A stretch of DNA of 64,000 nucleotides. It comes from Calvatia gigantea (Eukaryota > Basidiomycota > Agaricomycetes > Agaricales > Lycoperdaceae). The translations under genes and the position numbers were made by a program. The stretch is from the NCBI GenBank assembly GCA_025093985.1, contig JACAAK010000012.1, positions 1,798,001 to 1,862,000 of the forward strand, given 5' to 3'. Shown here piece by piece: positions 12,178-23,061 of this stretch. The first letter of the stretch is position 1; each line of letters starts with the position of its first letter. Under the pieces are notes generated by a model. That model had not been told where the DNA came from and searched no databases. It worked only from the letters and a program-made list of their open reading frames with translations.

Positions 12178-12799
12178 TGTTAAGTGCAGGTCACACGGGT
12201 GAGATGACTGGAGTCTAGACGCCCGGAATGATGCGTGGATGCAGACAAAGATGGATGAAGCGGGCGAACTCGGGAGGACCATGGCTTCAACATATGTGTT
12301 GCACCCTCCTGCCGATGGGTGGTCCTAACTTCAGAATAAGGGACGAGGGCAGAGTCAGAGGCGGAAACAGAGACAGAGACAGAGGTAGGATAGAAGTAGT
12401 GTGTCGCTAAGTAGATTTCAGACTGAGGATTACAGGCGAAGTAGCTACGGTTTATATATGCGAGGAAGTGTGGTTCTACAAAAGGAAACTACTATGACTT
12501 CAGGTGCAGGCCAGGTATGGCCGCTAGATAAAAACACCAGGAATACAACTAGCTAAAAGGAATAAGGTGAAACAGGAATGATATGAATGGTAAAAGGGAT
12601 TGCAAGGGAAATGGGAGTAGGTATGACGACCAGAGAAATGTACAAGGAGGATAATCAGAAATTAACATCAGACATAATAGTAAGAATGGAGAGCGGGGGA
12701 GACAGAGGAGAGCGGGTGAGAGCGAATGGTAAATAAAATATAAAGTATAGTCCGGGTAAGAGTGGGTGAAGCGGGTGAGCACATGTACGGGTTGTGACA
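12178..12799 (-). repeat. Gypsy-B 5' LTR
   Basis: 622 bp, same length as the 3' LTR. A TATA box (TATATAAA, minus strand 12458-12451) precedes the self-priming segment 12424-12415. Followed on the right by the target duplication ACAAA and resumed Gypsy-A#1 RT. Confidence 0.92.
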
Positions 12800-12804
12800 A
12801 CAAA

Positions 12805-15005
12805 CTGGACAAGGCAAAGTACTTTAACAAGCTGGACATCATTTGGGGATACAACAATGTCAGGATTAAAGAAGGAGATGAATGGAAAGTAGCATTCCTC
12901 ACTAATGAAGGACTTTTTGAGCCAACAGTTATGTATTTCAGACTAAGCAACTTGCCTGGGACCTTCTCTTGCATAATAACAAGCATTTTCTGAGACCTGC
13001 TGCAAAATAGAGACATTGTAAACTATATGGATGACTTTGCAATTCCAGGTGACACAAAGGAACAGCTAAAAGAATGAACTATACAATTCCTGGAGCAGAC
13101 AAGCTAGTACAACCTGTGTTTTAAACAATCCAAGTGCATATTTGACATGGAAGAAATTCCAATGCTAGGGGTCAGAGTGGGACATGGATGAATTGAGATG
13201 GAAGAAGAAAAGGTCAAATCAGTATGAGACTGGCCCAAGTCCAAGAATACCAAAGGAGTAGAGCAATTTCTGGGTTTTGCCAATTACTACTGATGCTTTA
13301 TTAAGAACTTCAGCAAAATTGCAGGACCACTGAACAAACTCAAGGGAGCAACTATATGGGAATGGAACATAGAACACCAAATGGCATTTGACAAGCTAAA
13401 AAGGTGCATCACTGAAGAACCCACCTTGATGCTGCTACAAAGACAAGGCTAATTCCAAGTGGAAGTTGATGTGTCAGATTATGCATTGGAAGGTGTGCTA
13501 TCACAATTACAAGAAAGTAAATGGCACTCAATTACATTTACATTATGCACACTCTTACCAGCTGAATATAACTATGAGATCTATGACAAAGAACTATTGG
13601 CTATTGTTCATGCCCTGAAAGAATGGAAACACTATCTGCTGGACACTAAAGAAAAGTTTGAGATATAGACAGACCACGAAAACCTGAAGTACTACAGAGA
13701 GCCACAAAAATTGAATGAATGCCAAGCCCAATAGTACCTATATCTACAAGACTACAACTTCATCTTACAACATGTACTAGGGAAGACCAACATAAAGGCT
13801 GACCTACTATCATGCATACACCAAGCACCAGAAGCAATAGAAGACAAACTAGTCACCATGATCAGAGAAAGCTGGCTACAGACCAAAAACACTGACAATA
13901 TAGTACTACTACAGGCCAAGTTGTTCCTGAAACTAGTATTTCTAGAAAAAATACAGAGAAACCCTCAATGTGAGACATTGGTCACTATTGAACTAACAAA
14001 GGAAGATTCAATTTTCACTGAAGATGATGGAGTGGTCTATAAAGGGAATATTGCATATGTGCCACCAGACCCAAAATTACAGGAAGAAGTCCTACAACAG
14101 TATCATGATGCACCAGATACAGGACACCCAGGGCAATACAGAATAGCAGAATTAATCACCTGAGACTATTGGTGGCCAACTGTATAAAAGGACATAAGAA
14201 GATACACCCAGGGATGCCAAACATGCCAAGGGAACAAACCAAGGACAGCTCTGCTCAAATCACCACTATACCCCCTTCCTATACTGAATGGACCATGGGA
14301 AGAGATCAGTATCAACATGATCAGACCCCTACTAGAATCAGAAGGAAAAGATGCAATACTAGTTATCATTGACCAATTCACAAAAATGATATGACTTATA
14401 GTGACAACAATGGATGCCTCATCTAAGGACATTGCATGAATTTATTGTGACAAAATATGGAAACTGCATGGGCTGCCAAGAAAGGTACTCAGCAACTGTG
14501 GATCCTAATTTGCATCAGAATTCACCAAGGAACTATTCAAAGGACTTGGCATAGAATGTAACCTATCAACAGTATACCACCCCCAAACCAATGGACAAAC
14601 CGAACATATTAATAGAGAAGTGGAAACCTATATCCACCTATATTACAACTATGATCAGGATGATTGGGCCAAATGGCTCCTAGTAGCAGAATTCCACTAC
14701 AATAATAAGCAACACAGTGGAACAGGAGAAACACTATTTTTCCTGAACTATAGAAGACACCCATGGAAGGAAAAGAATGGTGGAATGACAAACAACCCTA
14801 TGGCAACAGAGTTCCTGAAATATCTGCAGTCTACCTGAGATAATGCCTTATCAGCATTACAATTATACTAGGAAAAGATAAAACAGCAACATAACAATAG
14901 CAAGCTCCATATCAAGTCATATCAAATCAGTGACAAGGTATGGCTCGAAAACACAAATGTCCATACCAATCAAAAGTCAAAGGCTAGGCCAAAAACAGTA
15001 TGGGT
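12805..15005 (+). pseudogene. Gypsy-A#1 pol: rest of RT, RNase H, integrase
   Basis: Continues the RT of 3842-4751: 'YFNKLDIIWGYNNVRIKEGDEWKVAF' region at 12830-12900, catalytic box YMDD at 13025-13036, then RNase H with EVDVSDYALEGVL (13459) and the [11 protein letters not shown] block (13575), then the integrase zinc region (YHDAPDTGHPGQYRIAELI, 14104-14160) and catalytic core (VIIDQFTKM near 14365; 'NGQTEHINREVETYIHLYYNY' part near 14593). Many TGA/TAG stops. Cut at 15005 by Gypsy-A#2 and resumes at 21331. Confidence 0.87.
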
Positions 15006-15313
15006 TGTTACGACCTTAGTCTGATAAGACCTCAGGTTGCAGCTTAGGTCAAGTCTTGAGGGCGAGTAAGGGGAAAAGAACCAGATGGTTAAGCGTACCG
15101 AATACAGGAGTATGTATGTACGCTTAAATACAGAAGGAAGCACCCAGTTGAATGGATGGAGATAACTACATGAAACATCTGACGACTATGGCATAGTAGT
15201 TATGAGTCAGGGCTCGGGGATCGCACAGGCAGGAATAACTGAAACAGGTACACAATGAGAGGGAATGCAGATGAGTGCGGAGCTGATACGAAAGTAGACT
15301 AATGTTCACAACA
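15006..15313 (-). repeat. Gypsy-A#2 3' LTR
   Basis: 308 bp, ends TGTTGTG...GTAACA on the minus strand. Preceded on that strand by AGAGGGTAT, a weak polypurine tract. Confidence 0.92.
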
Positions 15314-15336
15314 ATACCCTCTGGTCAGGCTTCATG

Positions 15337-16299
15337 CCTCAGGAAGCTTTGTCAAAGTCTCCATTTACCACGGCAGCGGCGAGTGCCTTCTTGGTGGATG
15401 TGATGAGGAATTCTCCACTGTTGGATTTTGCGAAGAAGACTGGCAAGTGACTGCGACTGTCTTGACGGATAGGGACTGGGATGCCATTGAAGGGGAACTC
15501 GGTGGTGGTGGAGCTCTCCCAGTAGTTCTTGACTATCAATTTCCAGTAACATTGGTCTTTCTCTTGTCCTGGTAGTACAGTGTGGAATCTTGCGGGAGGG
15601 AGAAAAACCGATGCGAGTTGCGGTGGGGTGATGGTTTTTATGAAGTGTCAGAGGGCATTGACTTTCTCCTTCATGGAGACCATGACTTCTTCGTCCATGG
15701 GGGTATTGGCACGAGATGGTGGGAAGGGATTAACTGTGTCATGTAGTTCAGAGAGGGTGATGTGAATTCTGTCCACGAGGGTGTTGATGTTGGGATCTTC
15801 ATTTGTTTTGTCTCATTCGAGAAGTTTCATGGCTACGTCTGCGAGTTTGAGGAAGATGTTGGCGATATCGAGGTGATTGAAGACCTCAAGGCCCAAGTCA
15901 ATTCGGCTTTGGAGTCCTTTAAGGGTGGACTGGTCTAGAGCTCTGAAGATAGTGGGAATGTGCTGGTTGGTAGAAGAAGATGTGTTGGTGAACCCTACAT
16001 ACATGTCAGCAAAGGTGATGTATGCTGTAGCAAGGGTGATGTGTCGGTTTATGACTAATCGTCGGTTTTTGAGTGGAGATGTTCTCAATTTCGCTGTTGG
16101 TTGCTTTGTTGACATCCTTGAGTAGGGCTTCAAGAAGACCTTGTGCTGGGGATGGTATCTTCGCAAGGTTATAGCGGGTTCCTTGGGGAGCAGGTGCTCG
16201 GCTGCTACCTGGTTCAGGAAATGGGAGGGAGGAGATTCTGGTGGGAGTGGGGTGGACAAGAGAGTCAATGGCAATGCGGTTGGATTGGGAGGCAGGCAT
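15337..16299 (-). pseudogene. Gypsy-A#2 ORF3, unrecognised accessory protein
   Basis: Begins MPASQSNRIAIDSLVHP a few bases after the chromodomain stop (16308-16306) and ends ...NGDFDKAS with TGA near 15338. About 320 codons in the intact frame. The N-terminal third is Pro/Ser-rich; the middle is predicted helical with a moderately hydrophobic stretch (ITLATAYITFADMYVGF); the C-terminal third holds the best conserved block (NYWESSTTTEFPFNGIPVPI, 15530-15470, then LPVFFAKSN). One extra A in an A-run near 16066-16071 shifts the frame, and TGA is at 15815-15813. Copies #1 and #3 carry the same ORF. I do not recognise a family. Envelope-like proteins usually have clear signal and transmembrane segments, which I do not see. 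Confidence 0.72.
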
Positions 16300-16305
16300 A
16301 TTTGT

Positions 16306-19300
16306 TTAATTGTTTTGTCTGGGTTGCTTATATGATGCTTTTTTGTGTTTTCTGCCCCCTCTTTTATGGGTATTCTCCGGATGCCTTTTTTGGTAGTCCT
16401 TTATGGCATCTTTTGTGTTTTCCAGGTTGGACTCCGCTGTCCACATATCTTCCTCATTGCTATACCCCTTCCAGTGGACCAGGAATTGATATCTCCTTCC
16501 TTGTTTTTGTTGTCCACGGATCTCTTCTACTTCATATTCTTCTTCATTGTTGATGATCACTGGATCGGGCAGTGAAGGTAACTTTTGACTCGGGAACTCT
16601 GCCTTGTGCACTGGTGATAGGAGCTGTTTGTTGAATACATCATGGATGGCCCATCCATTTGGTAGTATCAGCCGATACGCTGCTTCTCCTATCTTTTCCT
16701 TAATAAGGAAAGGTCCATACCATTTTTGGCCTAGCTTCTTTGATGATTGATTGGTATGGATATTGGTGTTCTCCCAACCATACTTTATCTCCTGTTTGAT
16801 ACGTGCTAGCATGGATTCTGTTGCAGTTGTGTTGTTGTTTCATCTTTTCTTGGTATGTCTGTAGTGCTGATGAGGCATTGTCTTGGGCACGCTGTAATTG
16901 TTCTAGGAATGCTGTGACGGCAGGATTGTTCATTGTCAGCTTGTTTTTTCCTTTCCATGGATTCCTTCCATAGTTTAGGAAGAATGGTGTCTCTTGTGTT
17001 CCTCCATGCTGCTTGTCATTGTACTGGAACTCTGCGATGGGGAGCTATTCCACCCAGTCATCTTGGTCATAGTTGCAGTACAGGCAGATGTAGGTCTCTA
17101 CTTCTCTGTTGATGCGTTCAGTTTGTCCATCTGTTTGGGGATGATACGCCATTGATAGGTTTCGTTCGATGCCGAGCCCCTTGAACAACTCCTTGGTGAA
17201 TTCCGATGCGAATTGAGGTCCTCGGTCACTAAGTACTTTCCTCGGCAATCCATGTAGCTTCCATATTTCATCTCGGTATATCCTTGTGATGTCCTTGGAT
17301 GATGCATCCATGATTGTCGCTGAGAGTCATATCATTTTTGTGAAGTGGTCCATGATGACTAATACTGCATCTTTTCCTTTCAATTCTGGTAGTGGCCTGA
17401 TCATATTGATGCTGATTTCCTCCCAAGGTCCGCTTGGTATGGGAAGGGGATGTAGTGGCGATTTGAGTGGCGTCATTCTTGGCTTGTTTCTTTGGCAGGC
17501 TTGGCATCCTTGGATATATTTTTTTACATCCTTTTGTATTGATGGCCACCAATAGTCTTGGCTGATTAGTTCTGTCATCCTATGCTGTCCTGGGTGTCCT
17601 GCATCTGGCATGTCATGGTATTGTACTAGGATCTCTTCCTGTAGCTTCTGGTCAGGTGGGACATATGTGCTGTTTTGCTTGTAGATAACTCCATTGTCTT
17701 CAGTGAGCTGTGATCCTTGTTTCTTTAGTTCAGCTAAGACTGTTGTTTCTTGTTGGGTTTGACTTCGAATTTGTCCAAGGAAGTTTGGTTTGATGAATAA
17801 TTCTGCTCATAAAAGTACTGTGCTGTCTGTGCCTTCTGTCTGTAGCCAGCTTTCTCGGATCATAGTGACCAACTTGCTTTCTTGTTCTTCTGGCATTTGA
17901 TGGATTTGAGATAGCAAGTCAGCTTTTGTATTTGTCTTTCCTGGCACATGTCGTAGTGTGAAGTCATAGTCTTGCAGCCGCAGATACTACCACGCTTGTT
18001 GTCCATTCAATTTTTGTGGCTCCCAGTAATACTTGAGGTTTTCATGGTCGGTCCAGATTTCGAATCATTCTTCAGCATCTAAAAGGTAGTGTCTCCATTC
18101 CTTCAAGGTGTGGACAATGGCCAGCAGTTCTTTGTTGTATATTTTGTAATTCCGTTCTGCTGGTGACAGGGTTCGTGATGTGAAGGCGATGGGGTGCCAT
18201 TTGTCTTCTTGTAGCTGTGAGAGTACTTCCTCTAGTGCATAGTTTGATGCATCGACCTCTACTCTGAACTGGCCATGTCTTTGTGGCAACATCAGGATGG
18301 GTTCTTCAGTAATGCACTTCTTGAGTTGGTCGAAAGAGTCTTGGTGTTCTTGTGCCCATTCACATGTGGCTGTTCCTTTGAGTTTGTTTAAGGGTTCCGC
18401 GATTGTACTGAAGTTCTTGATAAAACGATGATAGTAGTTTGTGAAACCCAGGAACCTCTCGACCCCTTTGGTGTTCTTGGGTTTGGGCCATTCCTGTACT
18501 GATTTTACTTTGTCCCTTTCCATTTTGATTCATCCATGTCCCACCTGAACTCCTAGCATTGGGATTTCTTCTGCATTGAAGATGCATTTGGTTCACTTGA
18601 AGCATAGATTGTACTGGGCCGCTCATTCCAAAAATCGCACCATTCGTTCTTTTAGCTGCTCCTTAGTGTCCCCTGGGATGGCAAAGTCATCCATGTAGTT
18701 TACAATGTCTCCATTTTGTAGAAGGTCATGGAAGATACTTGTCATCATTCTGGAAAATGTTCCTGGCGAGTTGCTTAGGCCAAAATACATGACCGTCAGC
18801 TCAAAGAGTCCTTCATTGGTGAGGAAGGCCGCTTTCCATTCGTCTCCCTCTTTGATCCTGACATTGTTATATCCCCAGATGATATCCAACTTGTTGAAGT
18901 ATTTCGCTTTCCCGAGCTTGTCAATTACTTCTCCAATTCTTGGTAATGGTGTTTTGTCTTTGACTACTATGCTGTTTAGTCATCTATAGTCTTGGATTAA
19001 TCTTTTAGATCCATCTTTCTTTGGGATGAAGAATGTCAGTGCTGCATATGGAGATTTCGATGGTTGTATTCGTCCTGATTCTAGGTTTTCCTTGATAAAT
19101 GACTTGAGCTTGTCCTGTTCTTTAACCGTCATATTGTATGTTCCTGCACTTATTTCTTTCAGGGCATTTTCCATTAGGATTATCTCATGGTCCCATTCGG
19201 TTCGTTCTGGGAGCTTGTCGAATGTCGTTTTGTTGAATAAGTGTGTGAATGGCTATACATAGTCTGGCAGGTCTTCCGGTTTGGTTGGGTCTGGTTCATC

Positions 19301-19861
19301 TTCTTCTTCCCATAAGTCTTCCTTGGTGACTGTACTTCGTATTCTTTCAGTGATAGGGATATTCTGATGGGGGAATTCACAGCCTGGTGGGCACCGAGTG
19401 AACTTCACTTTTCCATTGTTCCAATCTATTTCCGGGTTGTGTTTGACTAGCCAATTGTGTCCTAGGAAGACTTCTGCTCTGTCTTGTAGTTGCACGACTG
19501 AGGCTTCAATTTGTTCTTTATGTCCCTGGATATCAATGTTGATTGTGGCAGTCTCCATTACTCTACCACCTTGGTTAGGCGTTCCGTCCACATTTAATAC
19601 CAAAACTTGTCATTCCAATTTCCGGGTAGGGAGTCCTTCTTCATCTACCAGTTTCTTGCTGATACTGCTGGTTGTGCACCCTGAGTCTACAATGGTGTTG
19701 ATTGTTATCTCCTTTCTTGTCGTTTGTATTTTTCCTTTTAGATTTAGTTCGCGCTTTCTTCTCTGAGGAATCGTGTAGAATTTGTCTGATATCCTAGATA
19801 CAAGTTTTCTGACTCTCGAGGTAGCGCCTACTCGGAGTCTTCGGAAAAATCCTTCCCTTCT
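16306..19861 (-). pseudogene. Gypsy-A#2 Pol: protease, RT, RNase H, integrase, chromodomain
   Basis: The Pol frame opens after a TGA at 19864-19862, overlaps the end of Gag by about 33 bases, and is one frame to about 16771, where an extra G in a G-run shifts it. Protease IVDSGCTTSSIS near 19690; RT with IPKKDGSKRL (about 19025) and intact YMDD (about 18695); RNase H EVDASNYALEEVL (about 18260); integrase GHPGQHRMTELI zinc region (17600), core IMDHFTKM and LSDRGPQFASEF (17230); chromodomain YQFLVHWKGYSNEEDMW (16490-16440). About ten premature stops, nearly all TGA for CGA or TAG for CAG. Catalytic residues seen are intact, so decay is recent compared with copies #1 and #3. Confidence 0.9.
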
Positions 19862-20943
19862 TCATTGGCAACCTCCTCCATTCTTTGGACTTGGACCTTC
19901 TTTGGTGCAGTACAGGCTTTGGCTATATGTCCCTTTTTTCTGTAGTTGTAGCATATTAACCCCTTGGGCTTTTTGCAATCCTTGGCGATGTGGCCAAAAA
20001 TGCCGCAGTTGTAACACTTTGGTTCTCCTTTGTTGTTGAAGATGTGACGCCTGCTTCCTATCTCCATGGGCTCACCCATTCCTCCATAGGTGGTGCCAGT
20101 GTTTGTTTTCCTGTCTCCTCGGTATTCGGATGCCTTGTATCCTTGTCTGACAGACAATATGGCTTCTTTCCATTCTGCATATGTGTCTGGCCTGGCTGAG
20201 GGTGGGTAGCCTGTGATTGTATGTATGATGTCTTGTCGGGCATTTTTTCTAAGTAGGAACATAGCGTGCTTGCTGTCAGTCTTGGCCTTGCTTTTCAGCA
20301 CCTCGAATTCAATCAAGTAGTCGGCAGTGTTTCGGTTTCCTTGTTTGAATTTTTCGATCTGCCATTCAGCTTTGCTGTTTGAGGCATCGTTGGAGAAGGT
20401 TCTTCTAAATTCTTCGGAGAAGACCTTCCAGTCCACTGAATCCTCAGATTCTAGGATGGCTGGTGCTCTCATAGCTGTGTATGCTCCTGCGGTTCCTCCT
20501 CACAATCTGGCTAAAACTGCTATGGCTTTGTCGTCTGCTGAAACTATCTTGTTGAATTTCATGAAGAGCGTCATTGCTCTCCACCAGTCGTCGAACTTGG
20601 TGCGGGTGCCATCAAAAAATCCCAGGTCTAGCACTAGGCCTTTCCCACTGGGTGTTGCTGTGGGCACTACTGTGTTATTGGTCATGTTGGAGTCGGTTTC
20701 TGATTCTGTTTCGTCTGAACTTGATTCGTCTGATTTCTCCTGGTGTACTATTTCTTCCTCTGCTAGGTCGAGTTCGTTTAGAAGTTCTGATAACACTTCT
20801 TCTTCTGCTGGGTTTACTCCAGGTTCGTCGTGTATTTCTTCAGGTACTTCAGGGTTCCCTGTTTCTTCTTCATCTGATGTTTCGGATTCGTTGTCGGTAA
20901 CTTTGAGATTTGGTTCTCTGTATTCGTCTGGGTTCAAGCTCAT
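19828..20943 (-). pseudogene. Gypsy-A#2 Gag (371 residues, one stop)
   Basis: ATG at 20943 (MSLNPDEYREPNL), stop TAG 19830-19828. Acidic N-terminus, capsid-like region FDDWWRAMTLFMKFNK (about 20600-20555), C-terminal CCHC knuckle [14 protein letters not shown] intact and a second one reading [14 protein letters not shown], where the second Cys is Tyr. The only stop is TGA at 20502-20500 after VLARL, at the same place as in copy #1. Close to the end, GGATTTTTCC is the only slip-prone run in the 33-base overlap with Pol. Confidence 0.9.
19831..19861 (-). promoter_or_regulatory. Candidate -1 frameshift window between Gag and Pol (Gypsy-A)
   Basis: Pol's frame is -1 to Gag, bounded upstream by a Pol-frame TGA (19864-19862) and downstream by the Gag TAG (19830-19828). 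Inside lies a T5 run (minus strand 19850-19845 region, codons GAT TTT TCC) that is kept in all three copies (near 3820 and 25916 in #1 and #3). The site is an inference from frame geometry. Confidence 0.5.
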
Positions 20944-21009
20944 ATACTAGCTCCTGGGTTGTTTTTGTTCAGGCCTGTTTCAGCCTACTCCTTGCAAGGT
21001 GAGGTGGGG

Positions 21010-21020
21010 ACGCTTAACCA
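21010..21020 (-). promoter_or_regulatory. Gypsy-A#2 self-priming site
   Basis: Minus strand TGGTTAAGCGT, separated by two bases from the 5' LTR boundary (21023). It is the exact 11-nt complement of ACGCTTAACCA in the LTR (minus strand 21113-21103), which lies about 30 bp downstream of TATTTAA (21147-21141). Copies #1 and #3 keep the pairing with one or two transitions. Confidence 0.75.
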
Positions 21021-21022
21021 GA

Positions 21023-21330
21023 TGTTACGACCTTAGTCTGATAAGACCTCAGGTTGCAGCTTAGGTCAAGTCTTGAGGGCGAGTAAGGGGAAAAGAACCA
21101 GATGGTTAAGCGTACCGAATACAGGAGTATGTATGTACGCTTAAATACAGAAGGAAGCACCCAGTTGAATGGATGGAGATAACTACATGAAATGTCTGAC
21201 AACTATGACATAGTAGTTATGAGTCAGGGCTCGGGGATCATGCAGGCAGGAATAACTGAAACAGGTACACAATGAGAGGGAATGCAGATGAGTGCGGAGC
21301 TGATACGAAAGTAGACTAATGTTCACAACA
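21023..21330 (-). repeat. Gypsy-A#2 5' LTR
   Basis: 308 bp with TATTTAA promoter box at 21147-21141 and the self-priming complement at 21113-21103. Differences from the 3' LTR include ATGTC versus ACATC and GACAAC versus GACGAC, each explained by loss of one CpG. Confidence 0.92.
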
Positions 21331-21733
21331 TAGGTCTTTCCATATTAAGGAAAAGATAGAAGAAGCAGCATATTAGCTTGACCTACCAGAAGGATGGGCC
21401 ATCCACAATATCTTCAATGAACAACTGTTGATGTTGGTGCACCAAGCAGAGTTCCTGAGCTAGGAAAAAATGCCAGTACCAGACCTAGTCATTATCAACA
21501 ATGAAGAAGAGTATGAAGTGGATAAGATCTGGGGACAATGGAAGTGTGGGAGGGGATATCAATTCCTAGTATACTGGGAGGGGTATAGTAATGAAGAAGA
21601 TACATGGACCATGGAGTCCAACCTTGGGAATGCAAGAGAAGCCATACAAGACTACCTAAATAGGCATCTGGAGGATACCCATAAAAAAGGGGGCAGAAAA
21701 CCCAAAAGGTCATCCAACAACTCAACTATCTAA
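21331..21733 (+). pseudogene. Gypsy-A#1 Pol C-terminus with chromodomain
   Basis: After the Gypsy-A#2 insertion the frame continues with the integrase C-terminal SH3-like region (IKEKIEEAAY-type, 21345-21375, with stops) and a chromodomain: EEYEVDKIWGQ at 21505 and YQFLVYWEGYSNEEDTW at 21559-21609, keeping the aromatic cage-like residues. It ends at TAA/TAG 21731-21733, seven bases before ORF3. Confidence 0.88.
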
Positions 21734-21739
21734 GCAAAC

Positions 21740-22735
21740 ATGCCTGCCTCCCAATCTAGTCATATCACTATTGTCTCCCTCATACATTCCAACCCCACCA
21801 GAATTTCATTGGTATCCCTACTCCCCCTAGGAAATAATAAAGCCCCCTCTCCAAGTGGCACTTGTTTCAATATGGCCACAACCCTGTCCCTAGTTCAGGG
21901 GCTCCTTGAAGACCTACTCAAGGATGTCAACAATGCCACCAATGAGAAGCTGGCCATAATCACCATCCAAAATCAGAGACTGAACACCAATTGCCTCATC
22001 ACACTCTCTCTTGCATGCATTACCTTTGCTAACATATATGCTGGATTTGAGAATGCCTCAGCATCAACTAGCCAACACATCCCTGCCATCTTTCATGTGC
22101 TCAGTCAATCCTCACTTACCCCAACTGAACAAGCCTGCATCAACAGCCTATACAGCAGAATTGACCTTGCCATCAAAGTATTCAAAGGCATTAACATTGC
22201 CAAGATCTTCCTAGAATTAAGAGACATTACCTCAAACCTGCTAGGCAGAGATGTTATCCCAGACAACTCCAGCACCAAAGAGCTTGTCAACAGAATTCAC
22301 AACACCCTTAAGGAGCTATGTGACACTATCAGACCTCTGTCTACCCCTAACATCTGAGCCAGTACCCCCATGGATGAAGAAACTACAGTCTCAATAAAAG
22401 AAGAAGTCAACAGTCTACAATGCTTCATCAAAACCATCACTCTGCCACAGATAGTCTCAGTTTTTCAGCCACCCACCCACTACTGCTCTGTACTACCCAG
22501 TCAAAAATGTGACCCACATTATTGGAACTTGATAGTCAAGAACTACTGGGAAAACTCCACAGTCACTGAGTTCCCCTATAAAGGTGTCCCAGTTCCTATC
22601 TGCCAAGACAGCTGAAGCCATTTGCCTGTCTTCTTTGCATAATCCAACAATGGAAGGTACTTCATTGGCACCACTAAAAAAGCTCTCACCACAGCCATGG
22701 TCTATGGCAACTTCAACAAGCTTCCTGAGACATGA
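21740..22735 (+). pseudogene. Gypsy-A#1 ORF3, unrecognised accessory protein
   Basis: ATG 21740 (MPASQSSHITIVSLIH). The first 205 codons are open to TGA 22355-22357; the same frame continues at 22358 (MDEETTVSIKEEVNSLQCF) to TGA 22613, then a decayed tail. In copy #2 the codon at the first stop is CGT, so one ORF was cut by C-to-T change rather than two genes existing. The conserved C-terminal block IVKNYWENSTVTEFPYKGVP lies at 22531-22590. A hydrophobic stretch CLITLSLACITFANIYAGF (about 21990-22045) might be a membrane segment but is weaker in the other copies. Function unknown. Confidence 0.72.
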
Positions 22736-22753
22736 AGCTTAATTGGGGGGTAA

Positions 22754-23061
22754 TGTTGTGGATTTTACCATCTCCATCATATTACTATACTTATCTCCAT
22801 TCCATACCCATTGTATACCTGTTTCATCTATCTTAGTCTCAGCAATCTCTGAGTATTGACTTGTATACTACCACACCATTATTATTGGATGTTTCATGTA
22901 GTAGTCCCATCCATTCAACTGGATGACCCCCTTGTATTTAAGCATACATACATCCTCCTGTATTCAGTATGCTTAACCACCTTCAGTTCCTCTCCCCTTA
23001 TTCACCCTCAAGTCTTAGCCTAAGTTATAACCTGAGGTTCCACCCAACTAAGGTCATAATA
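22754..23061 (+). repeat. Gypsy-A#1 3' LTR
   Basis: 308 bp, TGTTGTGG...CATAATA, preceded by the G6 polypurine tract in AATTGGGGGGTAA. The next base (23062) is minus-strand Gypsy-C pol. Confidence 0.9.

Larger units (their letters stand above)
4752..12799 (-). mobile_element. Gypsy-B, complete chromovirus with an antisense extra gene
   Basis: Both 622-bp LTRs are present (4752-5373 and 12178-12799) with target duplication ACAAA (4747-4751 and 12800-12804). On the minus strand the order is 5' LTR, self-priming site, Gag (12127-10550), Pol (10553-6795), polypurine tract (5386-5376) and 3' LTR. A plus-strand spliced gene (5510-6672) sits between the end of Pol and the 3' LTR. Gag and Pol keep their reading frames over their full length and are broken only by nonsense codons. 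It inserted into the RT region of Gypsy-A#1. Confidence 0.93.
15006..21330 (-). mobile_element. Gypsy-A#2, complete and best-preserved Gypsy-A copy
   Basis: LTRs of 308 bp at 15006-15313 and 21023-21330; target duplication TGGGT (15001-15005) and TAGGT (21331-21335), one transition apart. Minus-strand order: 5' LTR, self-priming site, Gag, Pol by frameshift, chromodomain, ORF3, 3' LTR. It inserted into the integrase C-terminal region of its relative Gypsy-A#1. LTR differences are transitions, mostly at CpG. Confidence 0.93.

Noticed and set aside
4752..12799. Gypsy-B as an active element
   Set aside because: Eight nonsense codons and the RT Asp-to-Asn change make it unable to move on its own proteins.
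21740..22615. Two separate genes downstream of the Gypsy-A#1 chromodomain
   Set aside because: The stop that separates them is CGT in copy #2, so it is one ORF3 cut by a C-to-T change.
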